Position numbers and translations under genes: made by a program. A stretch of DNA of 64,000 nt from Sapria himalayana (lineage: Eukaryota; Streptophyta; Magnoliopsida; Malpighiales; Rafflesiaceae): contig JAREIK010003123.1 of NCBI GenBank assembly GCA_029783825.1, forward strand, positions 1-64,000, in the 5' to 3' direction. Below, piece by piece: positions 46,801 to 59,480 of the stretch (position 1 is its first letter; each line of letters opens with the position of its first letter). The notes under the pieces were generated by a model. That model saw nothing but the letters and a program-made list of their open reading frames with translations. It did not search any database and was not told the DNA's origin.

Positions 46801-47880
46801 CTTCAACACACATGAATTAGGCAAAAAAATTATAACACAAGATAAAATAATGGTTAGTTGGGAAACATACAATAAGTTACAATTCAACAAAGGAACAACC
46901 AAAACTAAATTGAGATTAAAATTATTTGTAAGGGACAAAGATCTTTCCCCAATAACTGAGGTTGAGGTTTCATTGGCAGTGGAGACAAATTTTTTGGATG
47001 AAAATTTTAATGATACCACTTGTCTGGAATCAAAAGTCATATGATCTATTGCACCTGAATCAATTATCCATATACTATTAAAAACAAGCATAGAAGTATC
47101 GAGAACCTTACCAACATCAGTTGAGACACTCTCAATAAGATATGCACCTAGTCTAGGTTCAGTAGTAGTGGCGAAATAGGTTGACTTGAAATTCTTCTTT
47201 CTATGGTCATGATTGTAATCCCACTAGTTTGAATATCCAACAAGCTAAAAGAATCAATCTTTAGTATGTCATTTTTTGTGACAATTAGTATAATTGGAAG
47301 TTGTTTTGTCAGTATTCCTTCTAAAATTCATTCAATCTTGCTAATTTTGGATATATCGATTTCGAGACACCGTGACGGAAGCTTCATAGTGATTAGTTTT
47401 TTCTTTTTGAGTGATACAACATTCTTCTTCACGTCATATCACAAAATAACACACTTCTAGATCTGAAATTATTTTTTTCGTAGTAAAGCTCCACGAACTT
47501 GCTCAAAATTACCATCTAATCTCGCAAGGAATATGTGTACCCTTAATCACTCAACAAAGGTTTGGTACATTTTGATATCATCTGGATCCTGCATGACCAC
47601 CTTATTATGATGATCTAATTCTCAAAAAATTCTAGTAAACTCTCCATAATATTCAGAGAGTGTTTTTCCATTTTGTTTTAAAGCAAAGACTTTTTGGTTA
47701 AGGATGAATACTTGCAATTCATCACTTCCATTATTGAAAACTTTCAAGAAAGCAACCCAAATTTTTTGAGCAGTTCGTAAGCACAAATAACACTTCATTA
47801 TTTTTGGCTTCATCGACATTAGTAACCATCATTTGATTTTCTAATTTTTGCTCAACACTTCTCGTATCCATTATATTATT
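43850..47880 (-). pseudogene. copia gag-pol polyprotein, broken
   Basis: In minus-strand order. gag, 47880-47500: SMKPKIMKCYLCLRTAQKIW and GKTLSEYYGEFTRIF. Protease, 47091-46792: WIIDSGAIDHMT, with the active DSGA-type motif. Integrase, 46500-45780: PQHNGVAERKNYHLHEVVRA, YWGEGLTSAIYLINRIPSR, FGCVAFVHLHKHQRNKL, FLGDAKNQKGYHCY. RT, 45330-44589: VYMDLPLGY, LYGLEQSPRAWFGRF, then YVND where YVDD is expected, FKMKDLDPLKYFLGIELLQS and ISQRKYALDLLQE. RNase H, 44450-43850: SAEAEYKGIALGLCEALW and TKHIEIDMFFIKE. Several frameshifts and stops lie between blocks. The lost catalytic Asp in RT would kill activity even without them. Confidence 0.88.
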
Positions 47881-48322
47881 CTACAAGTGATGGTGATTTA
47901 TCATGTTTGTAGGAGAGTTTTTCCCTCTCAATAATGTGTATTTTTATTAGTTGAGACCTCACATCTTAATTTGTATATGTGAGGATAATCCCAATAGTAA
48001 AGGTGATTTCTGATTGAATAATGATAGGAGTTGAGCTTCCCTCTGATGAATAATTTTTTTTAATGATGGAAAAACAAGTTTAAATATTTGATGATGAAAT
48101 GTTTAGTGTCGTTATATATTCTTCCCTCTTGAAGACTAGTGAAGGGGGAGAGGCAGATGACTATATGCTAGCCTTCTATGGTTTGCTGCAATTCCAAGTA
48201 TTAGTGTAGGGAAAACTACATAAGCAGTTGCAATTGCTACCGCCACTAGAGAAGCACACGAGAGCTTCCTAAATTATCAAGTGTTGCAATATCTTTTCTT
48301 GCTATTGTGATTCTCCCTTTAG

Positions 48323-48522
48323 GTGTTCCACATGCTCAGAAAGCCTCCCTAGCACACTTATTAGAGAAGCACAAAGAAAGGGTGATGAGTGCAGCTCCTT
48401 ACATTGCTGGCAAGCATTCTTCAAAACCACGTGCCAGAATCAAGCATAATGAATTTTTCTATAATGGTAGGAACTACCCCTTCTATATAAGATTTGGTGT
48501 TTCTACTTTCACTGTCAACTAA
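48323..48522 (+). pseudogene. captured JAZ/TIFY gene fragment (Jas motif) inside the copia element
   Basis: JAZ proteins repress jasmonate-response transcription factors, and the C-terminal Jas motif binds MYC factors and the COI1 receptor. The + strand at 48346-48402 reads SLAHLLEKHKERVMSAAPY. This fits the spacing of the Jas consensus SLx2Fx2KRx2Rx5PY exactly, with two substitutions (F to L, R to H), and is preceded by VPHAQKA (family: LPIARKA). Downstream IAGKHSSKPRA also fits the family. The frame stays open from 48307 to 48522, but no TIFY motif is readable upstream, only short broken similarity near 48160-48300. It lies between the copia primer site and gag, antisense to the element, so the element has probably transduced a host fragment. 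Confidence 0.72.
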
Positions 48523-48529
48523 AAATCCT

Positions 48530-48548
48530 CCCCCCCCCCCCCTCCCCC
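48530..48548. repeat. poly-C run (13 C, T, 5 C)
   Basis: C homopolymer just after the JAZ-like frame's stop codon, inside the copia leader. Confidence 0.95.
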
Positions 48549-48610
48549 GCTGCCATTGCCACTGCCATTTGTAAACATGGTGTGATTGGACCAAAATGGA
48601 AAGGAGGTCA

Positions 48611-48632
48611 TAGAGAGAGAGAGAGAGAGAGA
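48611..48632. repeat. (GA)n microsatellite
   Basis: A GA dinucleotide run inside the transduced or leader segment. CT/GA runs are common in plant gene 5' regions, so it may have come with the captured host sequence. Confidence 0.9.
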
Positions 48633-48846
48633 AAGGATGACAGATTATTTATTTGACTCTTCCATTTTATTTGCATAGTAGATTTGACAGGGAAAATGGA
48701 AAGAAATTTTAATGGGATTGAAAGTGAATGAATTATCTGATATGGTGGAAAAAAATTACATGGAGCACTGCACTAAAATGGGGCATGCAAGATGTAATAA
48801 TGGCACTAATATGCAATTGCACATGCCTGAAAATGCAATCAAATTT

Positions 48847-48858
48847 CCTCTGATACCA
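48847..48858 (-). other. primer binding site of the copia element
   Basis: TGGTATCAGAGG on the minus strand, complementary to the 3' end of initiator tRNA-Met as in most copia elements. It directly abuts the 5' LTR. Confidence 0.85.
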
Positions 48859-49074
48859 ACTTGAAACAATATTTTGAAAAAAAAATGAATAAATCTTGTT
48901 TACATAACCAAGACTTAAATAACAATCTTAGAAACAAACCCATCCCTTCATTTATGGGATTATAAAGAAAAAAAATTAACAAAGATGGTTGGTGAGATTT
49001 GGAATAGCTATGGAGGTTGGTTAAGTAAATATTTGATCCAGCCAATATTGACTTAACCAACTATTTATTCAATA
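48859..49074 (-). repeat. 5' LTR of the copia element
   Basis: 216 bp and the partner of 43605-43834. Its outer end is mutated (TATT instead of TGTT on the minus strand). The element's promoter would lie here; no clear TATA assignment is made. Confidence 0.88.
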
Positions 49075-49079
49075 GTTAG

Positions 49080-50850
49080 GAGGCACTTCTCCTTGGTTTT
49101 CCGAAAACCCTCTATAACATAGGGTATTTCGAAAATAATGTGTGAGGGATTAGATTATTTCCAAAACTACACAGTTTTTTCTATCAAGTTATAATTTATC
49201 TACTCTAACTTGGACTATGCACAGGGCCAAAAGTTTGTGCAATGGTGTGAGGTGGACTTGCTATGAATGTGTTGTGATTAGGTGCTCGAGATTTTCCTTT
49301 ACAAGGAGGAGCACTACAACATATTACCATGAAATACAATCGAAATATCTAAGCATTAGCACTTGTTTTCAAATATAATTTAAGTTTTTTCTTAATTCTT
49401 AATTGTGATTGTATTGAACTATACTTTTTAAATTGATTTGGTTGAAATTTTTGATTATTGTTTGTGTAATTTTCATGTGTGAACATAATAGGATTTGCAT
49501 ATTTTGGGTTTTTTCTCAAACTAATTAGGATAATTATTTCTAAAAATCAATAATATATATTTTTGGTTAGAAAATATACATATTTTGTGGGTGGTAATAT
49601 TTTAATTATGTGATACCAAACCATAATTTTCTTCTCATTCTTTTTAAACATATATTTTGTTTTGACCAATACTTGTTTCAACTTGAAATTTGGTGCAACA
49701 TTTTCTTATTAACCCTATCTTGCAAAACATGCATCTCAAACATTTCTTGAGTTTTCTTTTCTTGAGTTGCATATATACACATACAAAGAAACAAATAAAT
49801 AGTTTTTTTGTGTTTTTTTTCAATGTCTTTAGTTTAAAAAATTAAAACAAATAAAATTAAGAAATCAAATGAACTGAATAAATATGACCACCTCAGGAAG
49901 ACTACTCAACATTATGGGTTTTCCAATAGCCAAGAATTCTATATCATATTTATGCATATTCCATTTGTGGTTAATTTTAAATTTGAATTTTTATTTAATG
50001 TTTTAAATAATTTCATGATTAATTATTTCACCCTCAATTTTTTTATTTTTCTTTTGTGTTATGCATGAATAAGGTGATATGGTTGTTAGCAATATATTAC
50101 CAAGTTGTAAGTATGTTGACTTTGAGTAGCACTACCATTATATTATTATGTGTTCACATACAATCTTGGTCTAGGAAGGTGAATCAACTCTTCTTTTCAA
50201 GCTATCTCATTCCCAATAAAGATCTTATTCACGTATCTATCTAAAAAAAATTGTATGACAACATACACTCTCGAGGACAAAAATTTATTAAAAACTGAAG
50301 CAATCTTCCATAATAGTCATCTTGGTATGAGTCAGCAAAACTTGATATGGCTAATTGGCCCAGGTAATTTGGCATAACCTTATGAGCCAAAATGACTTTC
50401 TCAACTAGAAAAATTATGTATGATATTAAAGAAAACAAGGTAGATGAGTAAGCCTTATCATGCTTAGATTCTTGCAAGAGTCGAATTCAATGTTAGCTTG
50501 AACCATTGCAATTTGTGCAAAGTTCAAAGACCATTTCCTCTTCCCCTCCCTCACCAATTCTCACTTATACATGTCCCTTTCCATAAAATTTAACCTATTA
50601 TTCTTTATATAAAAGGGTCACGTTACCACAACATATTATTCTTTATATAAAATATTAGTAGAAATATAATTAAGAGTGATATAATAAAATTGTGTAATAA
50701 GATACTTGTTACATTTATAAGTGAAAAAGAGTTGTTTAAATTTGACTTGCAATTGAAATTCAAAAAGGTAAGGCACAAGAAGAAATTTTACATATGATAA
50801 TGCATTAATGTTGTAAGTTTGTTATGCTACCCAATCTTATCAATTACGCA
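49080..50850. other. AT-rich, no gene recognised
   Basis: Short frames only. 50240-50480 on the minus strand is a somewhat longer open stretch (FADSYQDDYYGRLLQFLINF) without a known motif, possibly LTR-derived. Confidence 0.4.
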
Positions 50851-53800
50851 TTACAAAAACTCATTGGTGAGAGTATTTTATTAACAAAAATCCACAAATA
50901 TATGAGTCATACAACTAGTAAAAAGGATTTTCATCTAGATATTGATCCTATAGAAATTGTATCAAAAATTTGGTAAATCAACAATGAAATAATATAATTG
51001 TAGTAGAAAAGATAATTTGAGATTTTGGTAAGACTTTTAGATCTTAGGAATTGACCATTTTTATAGTATGATGCATATTTAAATAGTTTGGTTCATATTG
51101 AGTTTAAATATAAAATGAATATTGAATTATTATCAGAATGCTCTTTATCCATAATGGCATACAAGTTAGTTATCACCATTGAACTTATATCAATGATGGT
51201 CTTCTCATAGCTATCTTTTTGGTATTTTAACACTAAGATAATAAATCATATCTGCTCTAGGGTCATTCACAAGTCCATACCTTTTGAAATGCTCATCAAC
51301 TATCCTTGAGGTTGTTTCATGTGTACATTCTTATTCTTCAACATTGGGTCTCTTAAAGACTTTGAACTGATATCATTATAATTATATTTAAACTTTCAAC
51401 TTTATAAATATCATACTCACATAATTAACATATGACTTCTCTCGAATCTCACTATAGGGAATCATATGAGGGAAAGCAACTCAAAGGATTGTCACCAACT
51501 CATGAGTTACAACTACTCATGCATGTCCTCTGGATTACCTATCATTATTCTTTATAATGATAATGTGATTCTCACACTAAAGGTGAAACTATTAGGAAAA
51601 TATTTTATAAAATACTCATATCAATTGAATGTTAGTTTTTGTAAGGTATGTACAATAAATTAGCATGTAATCATTTGTGCTTTTGACTTTATGAGCATCA
51701 TACTCAAAATGGTTAAATACCATAATTTTAGATTTTGATATATAGGTTTGTCTCACACATCATGGTCGAAAAGACTGCCACTTTTCTTTTTTTTACCATA
51801 TGTATTAGTGAGCATCATAGTTTATTTTTTCCCATCTACCATGAAAATATACACAAATTCATAAATAGTAAAATTCTAATTTCAGTTCTATTTAATCATT
51901 AATTCCATCAATATCTATCCCATAACATGAATCAAATATTACAATTAAAATTCATAGTATCCATACATCACATAAAATGAAAATAAACAAACCCTAAGCC
52001 TTAAATTACCCTGATATTGGGAAGAGGTTCATATGAGATATCATAGAAGAAAAGTAATGAATATTTTTTTCCCAATAATAGCCCTTACAAGAATCTAGAT
52101 CTTTTTATGCTATTCCAATTGAATCCCAAAAATCTATTCTAGAGAGGGTGTTTGAAAGTTACCTCCCAACTCTAGGATTTAGTCTTGGTCTTGCATCTTT
52201 TGATTGCTCGTAGATCTCAAAGAAAGTGTGAAAATAATCCATAGGGTTATTGCTACATTTGGTTAAAGGTGAATAAGAAGGATAGTCATGTGGCTTGTAC
52301 ATCTCCCAAGTCAAGTTTCTCTCCTTACTTTCATATTATCTTTTATACTTTGTGAATTCTGACTATTTTCCAATTAGAAAGTCACAACATTGGAATGATG
52401 TCATGAATTTGGCTTTTGGTCTTTTGAACTTGAGGTTATGGAAATACAAAGTGGTCATTGCTTTGATATACTTCCTAAACTTTCTGTATCTCAAATGTTG
52501 AAGCACTGAGAATTAGCTATGATATTGGAATGCTTTCTAAACTATGTATACCTCAAAAGTCATGTCACTATGAAGTTGTTGCAGGTTTTGCAATTGGCCC
52601 ATATATCAAAGTTGACACTGGGGCATATGTTTGATTTTGCCTTCTTTTGAGGGAATAAGTTATGACCTTGAAAATGATTATGACTTGAGTATTGCCCTCT
52701 TTAATTCTCTATAGCCATGAATCATGACACTGGGAAATGGCTATAGCTCTAAACTTTAATATATATGGAGTACTTTATTATTATGACGTGAAATTATTAT
52801 CATAACTATTTAAATATTATGAGATAAGTATGACTTCAATTCTAAGATATTACTTTGACTAATTAAGTAAAGTTTCTATTATGAATAGATACCAAAATTA
52901 CTTGATAGCACTAAACTTTACCAAGTCATTATTTATCATAATCTATCAAAAATGATTTTATGAATTCATTCTAATTATAACATATTTTTAAACTTACACA
53001 ACATCAAATACTACCCAAATATATTAGAATACTCACTATTTAAATTACCAAAATAACTCTTATATTAAAACTATTATTCATTTCCGAGTAATAATTTTTT
53101 CCACAATAAAAAAAATATAGTTTCCACATCATCACAAATAACATATTTTTTCTTTATGACTAAGTTTGGGTGTCATAATATCTCGAGATAGCTGAGTAAC
53201 TTTTTTTTATGGATATATTAAAAGTCATGATGGAGTTTGAATTCCACTACTATATATATGGGTGAGTTAAGTGTATAATGATTTATGTGATGGGCACATT
53301 ATATTTATTACATTACACCATATGAAATAAAATTTTTGAGTTGTCTCCCAATCAACACTATGTTTAATATTTATAGCTTGACCATGAATAATTTTTCACC
53401 TCTATTAGTGACCTCTACTGTCCATGCTAGCTTTTCAATATATATTTTATTTCCTATCTTCTATTATCTTCTTTTATAATTACACCATTTGGACTTATTT
53501 CTTCATGTCTTTCCTTTTTGAATGCCATGGCTTTGAGGAATGTCGTGGCTTCTTCTTCTATTCTAATCTGGTTATTTTCTTTATGTAACACCAAAGTCAT
53601 GGTAATGAGTGAATTCATAACTTTGTCATTAAGCTTTTTGAGCCTTTTATTTCTATAACATCAATTGTGGAGCTTTTCATTGGCACAACTTTGTCATTAA
53701 GGTTTTAGAAAATAATTTCATTTTATAATAGTAAAGTTATTAAACTAACAAGGGTAATGTTTTTCAACTTTGCTACCATTTCAACTTTACCTTCCTTTGG

Positions 53801-56060
53801 ATCCTCTAAAATTTCTGTCTCATTCATATATTCCTCATTTGTTTATTAGTCACCGATTGAGATTTAACTACTATTTTCACCACACAGTTAGTCTCCAAAC
53901 TCTCCACATCATTTTCCTCATTTAATTGTATAGAGAGTTTAGACAATTTTCTTCTTTTCTTAGTTTCTTTGAAGTTGTCTTCATTAGATTTTCTTGAAAG
54001 TCATAGGTTCAAAGAGTGTCATAACTTTGTAGTAGTCATATTCCTCATCTTCTAGTTCATCACTTTCACAACTCTAAAGTAGCTCTTCTATGTCGTCTTT
54101 CTCATCTTCTAGTTCATTACTTTTATGACTTCATAGTTCATCTCCTACATCATCTTCTTCATATTCATCAGGTCAATAGTCTTCTACAAAATATATCTAT
54201 TTTAAATCAATTTATTGTTGCATTGTTGTACTAAGGAGATTATTTATTCTTTAACAACTCATCTCATCACCAATTAGACTTCATAAGTCTTTCAAAAGAT
54301 TAAACGTTACTTCCTCCTTACTGACATAAAGAGTGAACTTTTTTTTCTTGAAATTAATAAATACTTATCTAGTAGCCAAAATGGTCATCCTAAGATCAAC
54401 TATGTATAATGATCTTTCTCTATATCCAACACAAAAAAAAATTACTAGAAAAGTAAAGATACTAATCTTAACAAAAATATTTTTGATAATACCATCCAAG
54501 TAATTGATTGTCCGATCGGCCATTTGAATTAAGAGAGATGTGCTGTGACTGTTCAAGATTTAATTTTTGTGAAATTGACATGGGCATCAAGTTGATACTT
54601 GATCTCAAGTTACATAGTGTCTTCTAAAATGTGTGATCACATATTGCACAAGTTATAGTAAAACTTTGCGGATCCTTAAATTTCATTGGAAGTGTTCATT
54701 GAATTTACATTACATTTCTTAGTTATATTTATGGTCATGCATGTCTCCAATTTCTTCTTACTATTTATTATATCCTTCAAATATTTCATGTAATCTAGTA
54801 TTTGAGATAATGCTTCGGCAAATGGTATACTCACTTCTAGTTTCTAAAAAATATTGAGAAATTTCTCCAATTATTCTTTCAATTTTTTCTTCCTAAAATA
54901 TTGCAGAAATAAAAGATTTTCTAGAAACTTACCTTCAGGTGTACTCTAGTTTACATTATTCTATCCATAGATTTGAGTAACCACCATGCACTCATTCGTT
55001 TCTCCTCTTCCTTCATTTAGAGCTTGGGATGAGAGCTTGGCATATACTTTCATATGAGCAATTTTAGTGGGAACAACTTTTGGAAAAAATTTAATGGGAG
55101 CCATGACTTTTGGAAAAGTCATCACACTATCGGTTCTAGAGCCTTCAAATTTAGCTTCTCTATTCATTGTCCCTCTAGTTTTTTTCGACTTTGAAGTAAT
55201 ATTGATAGACACTTCATCATATTTATATTTATTTCGCTTGATAATTTATTAACTCATTTCCCTTTCATTGATAATACTAATTGTCTAATTTGATTATTTA
55301 TATTTGTCATTATCAAACTCATATGATCTAATCTCACTTCAATCATCTCTATCTGATTATATTGGTGATCATTTTTCCTCTTTATTTCATCAAATTGAAC
55401 TCAGCTTGTCCTCCATATCTAATATTTCATCTCCCCGTAAAGGTTTATAATTCAATCTTGATACTTCTTGAATAACATAGCTCATTGAATTATTCACATA
55501 GTTCTTTAGAGCTTGCCCAATATTTTGCTACTCAATTATATAGCATCTATATGAAGAGTTTTCATATTTCTAATGTTCATATGATAAAATGTGAGGATAT
55601 TATTATTAGGTCAAAATATGTAATCTTTGTTTTGCAATCTGTTAACTACTCTATTTGATAATCAAGATCTAAATTCATCAATGTTGTTTCAAAATAAAAA
55701 CTTCTTTAAATCTTATTCTCTTCTCCTCTTAAGTTTCAATCTTCTTTAGAAAAGTATCAATATTTACTTCAATTGTACTAAATTGGTCCAACTCTCATAT
55801 TTTAGCTTATCTTCTCACAAAGGAATAATCAGTTAGAGTTTGGTAGTTATTTTTTACTAGCTCTTCAACCCATTATAGAAAGTTTGATCTTAAAGCCATA
55901 AATCGAACACATATTAAGGGTACATCCTCAATAACTCCTTAAAATAGACTCTAAAATTGATATTATTCTTCAAATGCTACCATATTTCTATAAGCAATTT
56001 TGCCTAAATTTTAATATGAACAGGCCTAATTGGAATCTGACACAATTGCCTAATGAATTG
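50850..56060 (-). mobile_element. Athila-like gypsy element, internally deleted (no RT/INT)
   Basis: Read down the minus strand: gag (about 56000-54900), protease (54700-54250), an acidic/CATGAC-repeat stretch (54200-53500), the family's 3' non-coding region (about 53110-52560, matching the reverse complement of 39950-40400), then LTR-like sequence (52250-50850, sharing words with 28080-28300). RT, RNase H and integrase are not found between protease and the 3' region. This suggests an internal deletion or a non-autonomous derivative. Boundaries are approximate. Confidence 0.6.
54250..56000 (-). pseudogene. gypsy gag and aspartic protease, decayed
   Basis: Gag: around 55940-55780 FYNGL, with LLRMYP and DQTFYNGL, matching the LLRxCPxHGF..FYNGL region. 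Protease: about 54700-54300, with ASINLMPMSISQKL-type residues and then the open frame 54556-54365 reading LIQMADRTINYLDGIIKNIF and RERSLYIVDLRMTILATR. This follows the Athila pattern LGASINLMP.., LQLADRSxxYPxGIxEDVLV, ILGRPFLAT. The catalytic D/T/S-G triad is not intact (LGASINLM lacks a clear DTG). Stops and shifts throughout. Confidence 0.7.
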
Positions 56061-56830
56061 GTATCATATAAAATTATTATCAAAAAAATAATCTAGAGTA
56101 TTTATAGCTAAAAGAACTTCTTCTAAACCAAAAGGATAGAAAAAGAAATTTTAGAAATGTACTCAAATTCTATCAATAGCTCCTAAGAAACAAATTGGAG
56201 TTAAAACCCCAAATAAAGAATTTTTTCACTACTAGCATTCAGGACATTAGAAGGAGTGTCTGATTTATCTCAGCAAAGTGAATAATCAAGATAAATCTCA
56301 ATTACTAGTAGTTGAAACATATTTAATGGTAGTATATATGGATACCTAGTATGTAATTATAGGCACCACTAATCATGTCTGTAATTCTTTATAGTGGTTA
56401 TGAGAAACCAAATAACTAAGAGATGGTGAGATTGATCTTCACATAAAATATAATAGATAGGCGGCAGCTATTGAAGTGGGAGTTTGCATGCTTCAATTTG
56501 AGAAAAATAATATTTTAATTTTTAAAGATTGTCTGTATATACCTTAAATAAAAAAAATTGATTTCAGTTTCTCATTTAGTTAAAGATAGATTCTTCTTTT
56601 TATTTAATGATTTAGTAATGATTTACTTGAATAAAAAAACAATTTGTTCTAATATATTAAAAGACAACCTTTTTGTTATTAAAATTTTTTTTACTTTGAT
56701 GTAAAAATATGAGTCAAATAGCATCAATAGTTTGCCATAAAAAAAATTATTTCTAATATGAACCAAACCTATCTCAGAAACTTATGTCTAGGTCATATAA
56801 TCTAAAATGGATTTTGAAAATGATTAAAGA
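56061..56830. other. undetermined, possibly leader and gag of the next copia element
   Basis: GAATTGGTATCATATAAAA near 56052-56070 resembles a copia primer site (TGGTATCA) on the + strand, which would place a 5' LTR to its left. The LTR itself was not recognised and no gag motif is readable. Confidence 0.3.
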
Positions 56831-56839
56831 TGGATATTT

Positions 56840-59480
56840 GGCTTCATTGAAAGTAAAAACACTTCTAGCATGTGAGTCTTACTTAGAAGGAATTGGTTCA
56901 TTCTAATTTTTGAGGGCCCATGATGATCCACACAAGAGGTAGTTTTGAGTATTTCATCACTTTCATTGATGATTACTCAAGATATGGACACATTTATTTG
57001 ATGTGCTAAGAGTTTGATACCTTTAGAAGATTCAAAGAGTGTAGGATGGAAATGAAGAAACATCATAATAAATATCTTAAAATATTTCCATCTAATTATG
57101 GTGGCGAGTACCTCTTTTGAGAGCCTAGGAACTTCTTATTAGATCAAGGCATATCAGTTATCTACATCTGGTACTCTGCAATAGAATGGTGTTGCAAAAA
57201 GAATGAATAAGACTTTTATGAACATGATAAGGTCAATGATGTGTTATTCAGATATGTTTGATTCCTTCTAAGAATATGGGTTAGAAATAACAGCTTAAGC
57301 TTTGAATTTTGTTCCATTTAAATTGGTACCTATGACTCCAACTGAATTGTGGACTGGACATAAACTCAATCTAAAACACATTCATTTGTGGCAACACATG
57401 TGCTAAAAGTAAAGATAGATAAGTTGAAAATAAAAAAAGAAGTTTGTTTCTTTGTGAGATATCCTAGAAGAATAAAAGGTTGTTTATTTTATAGTTCAAA
57501 GGATCATATGTTCATTATTAGTACTAATACTTGATTCCTAGAATATGACTATATAGCAAACTACAAACCCCGAAGTATAATTTTTCTAAAGATGTTAAGA
57601 AAATATAAGTCAGTTCACACTATTCAATTACAAAAGGAACACCATGAGGTGCCATCTCTTATATCTCATTACTTTGTCATAATGACAAAACTATTGTGAT
57701 GATATTGATATTGAACCTTGTAAGCCCATTATTGATATGCTAGTAGTATAGCCAAAAGGTTGTGGTCATAAAACTTTGCAGGGATTAGTATCCGTGTAGT
57801 GTATCAATGAAAGTATACAACCAAGAGAAGTGTCTCATCATAGACGGTAGGTTATTCATCAACCAACACAATATACATTCTTGGGAGAGTCTTATGATAA
57901 ATTCCATGATAAGCTAGATACTAATCCCAGAAACAATGATGAAGTACTTTGAATAGAGATAAAAAATATTAGCCTATGGAATCATAAATATAGTAAATAC
58001 AATCCAATTATATATGAGATCTTATAGACCACCTGAGGGGATAAAACCTATAAAGTGTAGGTGGATCTATAAGAAAAAAGAGAGGAATGGATGATAATGT
58101 TAAAACTTATAAAACTAGGCTTGTCACAAAAGATTTTACTTGGAAAGAAAAAATTGATTATGAAACAAACTTTTCACTAATAGTCATACTAAAGACAATC
58201 CAAGTTCTCTTGTTTATTACAATTTATTATGACTATGAGATTTGGCAAATAGACAATAGCATTACATTTTTGTTTGAACATCTTGAAGAATACATCTATA
58301 TTATGTAGTCATATAGTTTCATAGAAAAATACCAAGAACACATGTTAAGTTAATTGATTAAGTCTATTTATGAAATGAAGCATGCATTTAGGTCTTGGAA
58401 TACACATTGTAATAAAATTATGAAGTCTTATAGCATTGATCAATTTCAAAATGAGTATTGTGTATATATAAAGAGAGGTGATAACAATGTATTATTCTTG
58501 ATATTTGTATGTTGATGATATATTGCTCTTTGGCAATGATATGGGCTTATTATCTTCGGATAAGGTTTAGTTATTCATTCAATTTAACATGATAGATTTA
58601 GGAGAAGTTGTTCACAATCTTGGAATTAAATTTCTGTGAGATTGCAAGTGAAGAATCACTCTATATTGATTAGATATTGACTCAATTTATCATGTAAGAT
58701 TCTAAGAAAGGTTTTCTTCCTTTTAGACATAGAATCTCTTTATCAAAAAAAGTATCCCAAAATACCCAAAGAGATAGAGAAAATGAAGATAGTTCTTATG
58801 TATTTGTAGTAGAAAACCTCATGCATGTAATGATTTGTACTAGACCTTGATATATGTTATGTTGTTGACATGGTAAGCAGATATCAATCTAACCTAGAAT
58901 AAGAACATTTGATTATAGTGAAACGCATAATTAAGTAACTAAAAAGATAATAGATTATATGTTAGTGTACCAAGTGGATAATCTTGTGTCTATAGGGTAT
59001 ACAAACTCAAATTTCCAATTAGATGAGGATTTGATAAAATCTACCTCGAGTTATGTATTTACCTTAGGAAGTGGAACCAGAAGTTGAAGAAGTATCAAGT
59101 AATCTTATATTACTAATTTTACCATAGAAGCTAAGTATGTGGCAACTTCAAAAGTAACCAAGGAGGTTATGCGACTCAAAAAGTTTATAATGGATCTAGG
59201 TGTCGTTCCTTTTGTAGAATTGTATTTTACACTTTAATGTGATAATAGTAGAGTAATTATAAATTTGAAAAAACCTAGAACCCACAAGAAGGAAATACAC
59301 ATCGAGCATAAGTATTATCTAATTAGAGACATTGTGAAAAGTTGGGATGTTGTGGTGATGAAAGTGCTATCGATAGATAACTTGGCAGATCATTTTACAA
59401 ATAGCCTTCCAAGTAAATAATTTGACAGACATGTGGAAGGGATAAGAGTCATACATATGACATTATGGATTTTTTCTATG
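56840..59480 (+). pseudogene. Ty1/copia pol (integrase, RT, RNase H), decayed
   Basis: Integrase, 56915-57580: DDPHKR-type and FEYFITFIDDYSRYGHIYLM (mixed frames), FPSNYGGEYL, then KKEVCFFVRYPRRIKGCLFY. RT, 58020-58860: GIKPIKCRWIYKKKRGMDDN, TFKARL-like TYKTRLVTKDF, YDYEIWQIDNSITFLFEHLE, YVDDILLFGND (catalytic pair kept), IDLGEVVHNLGIKFL. RNase H, 58870-59430: VADMVSRYQSN-like, SSYVFTLGSGT, AEYVATSKVTKEVMRLKKF, HIEHKYYLIRDIV and IDNLADHFTNSLPSK, ending HVEGIRVI. A purine-rich TGTGGGAGATTA (59478-59490) follows and is the likely polypurine tract. It has many stops. Confidence 0.85.

Larger units (their letters stand above)
43605..49074 (-). mobile_element. complete Ty1/copia LTR retrotransposon with GTTAG target duplication
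   Basis: A 5.47-kb element on the minus strand. LTRs are 43605-43834 and 48859-49074. GTTAG at 43600-43604 and 49075-49079 is the 5-bp target duplication. The primer site (TGGTATCAGAGG on the minus strand) touches the 5' LTR, and a purine tract (ACCAGCTTGAGGAG) touches the 3' LTR. gag, protease, integrase, RT and RNase H remnants lie in copia order. The LTRs start TGTT/TATT but end AAGT instead of CA. The LTRs differ at many sites plus indels, so the insertion is old. Confidence 0.88.

Noticed and set aside
48307..48522. The JAZ-like frame as an intact small host gene
   Set aside because: No TIFY domain, no promoter evidence, and it lies wholly inside a copia element. Treated as a captured fragment.
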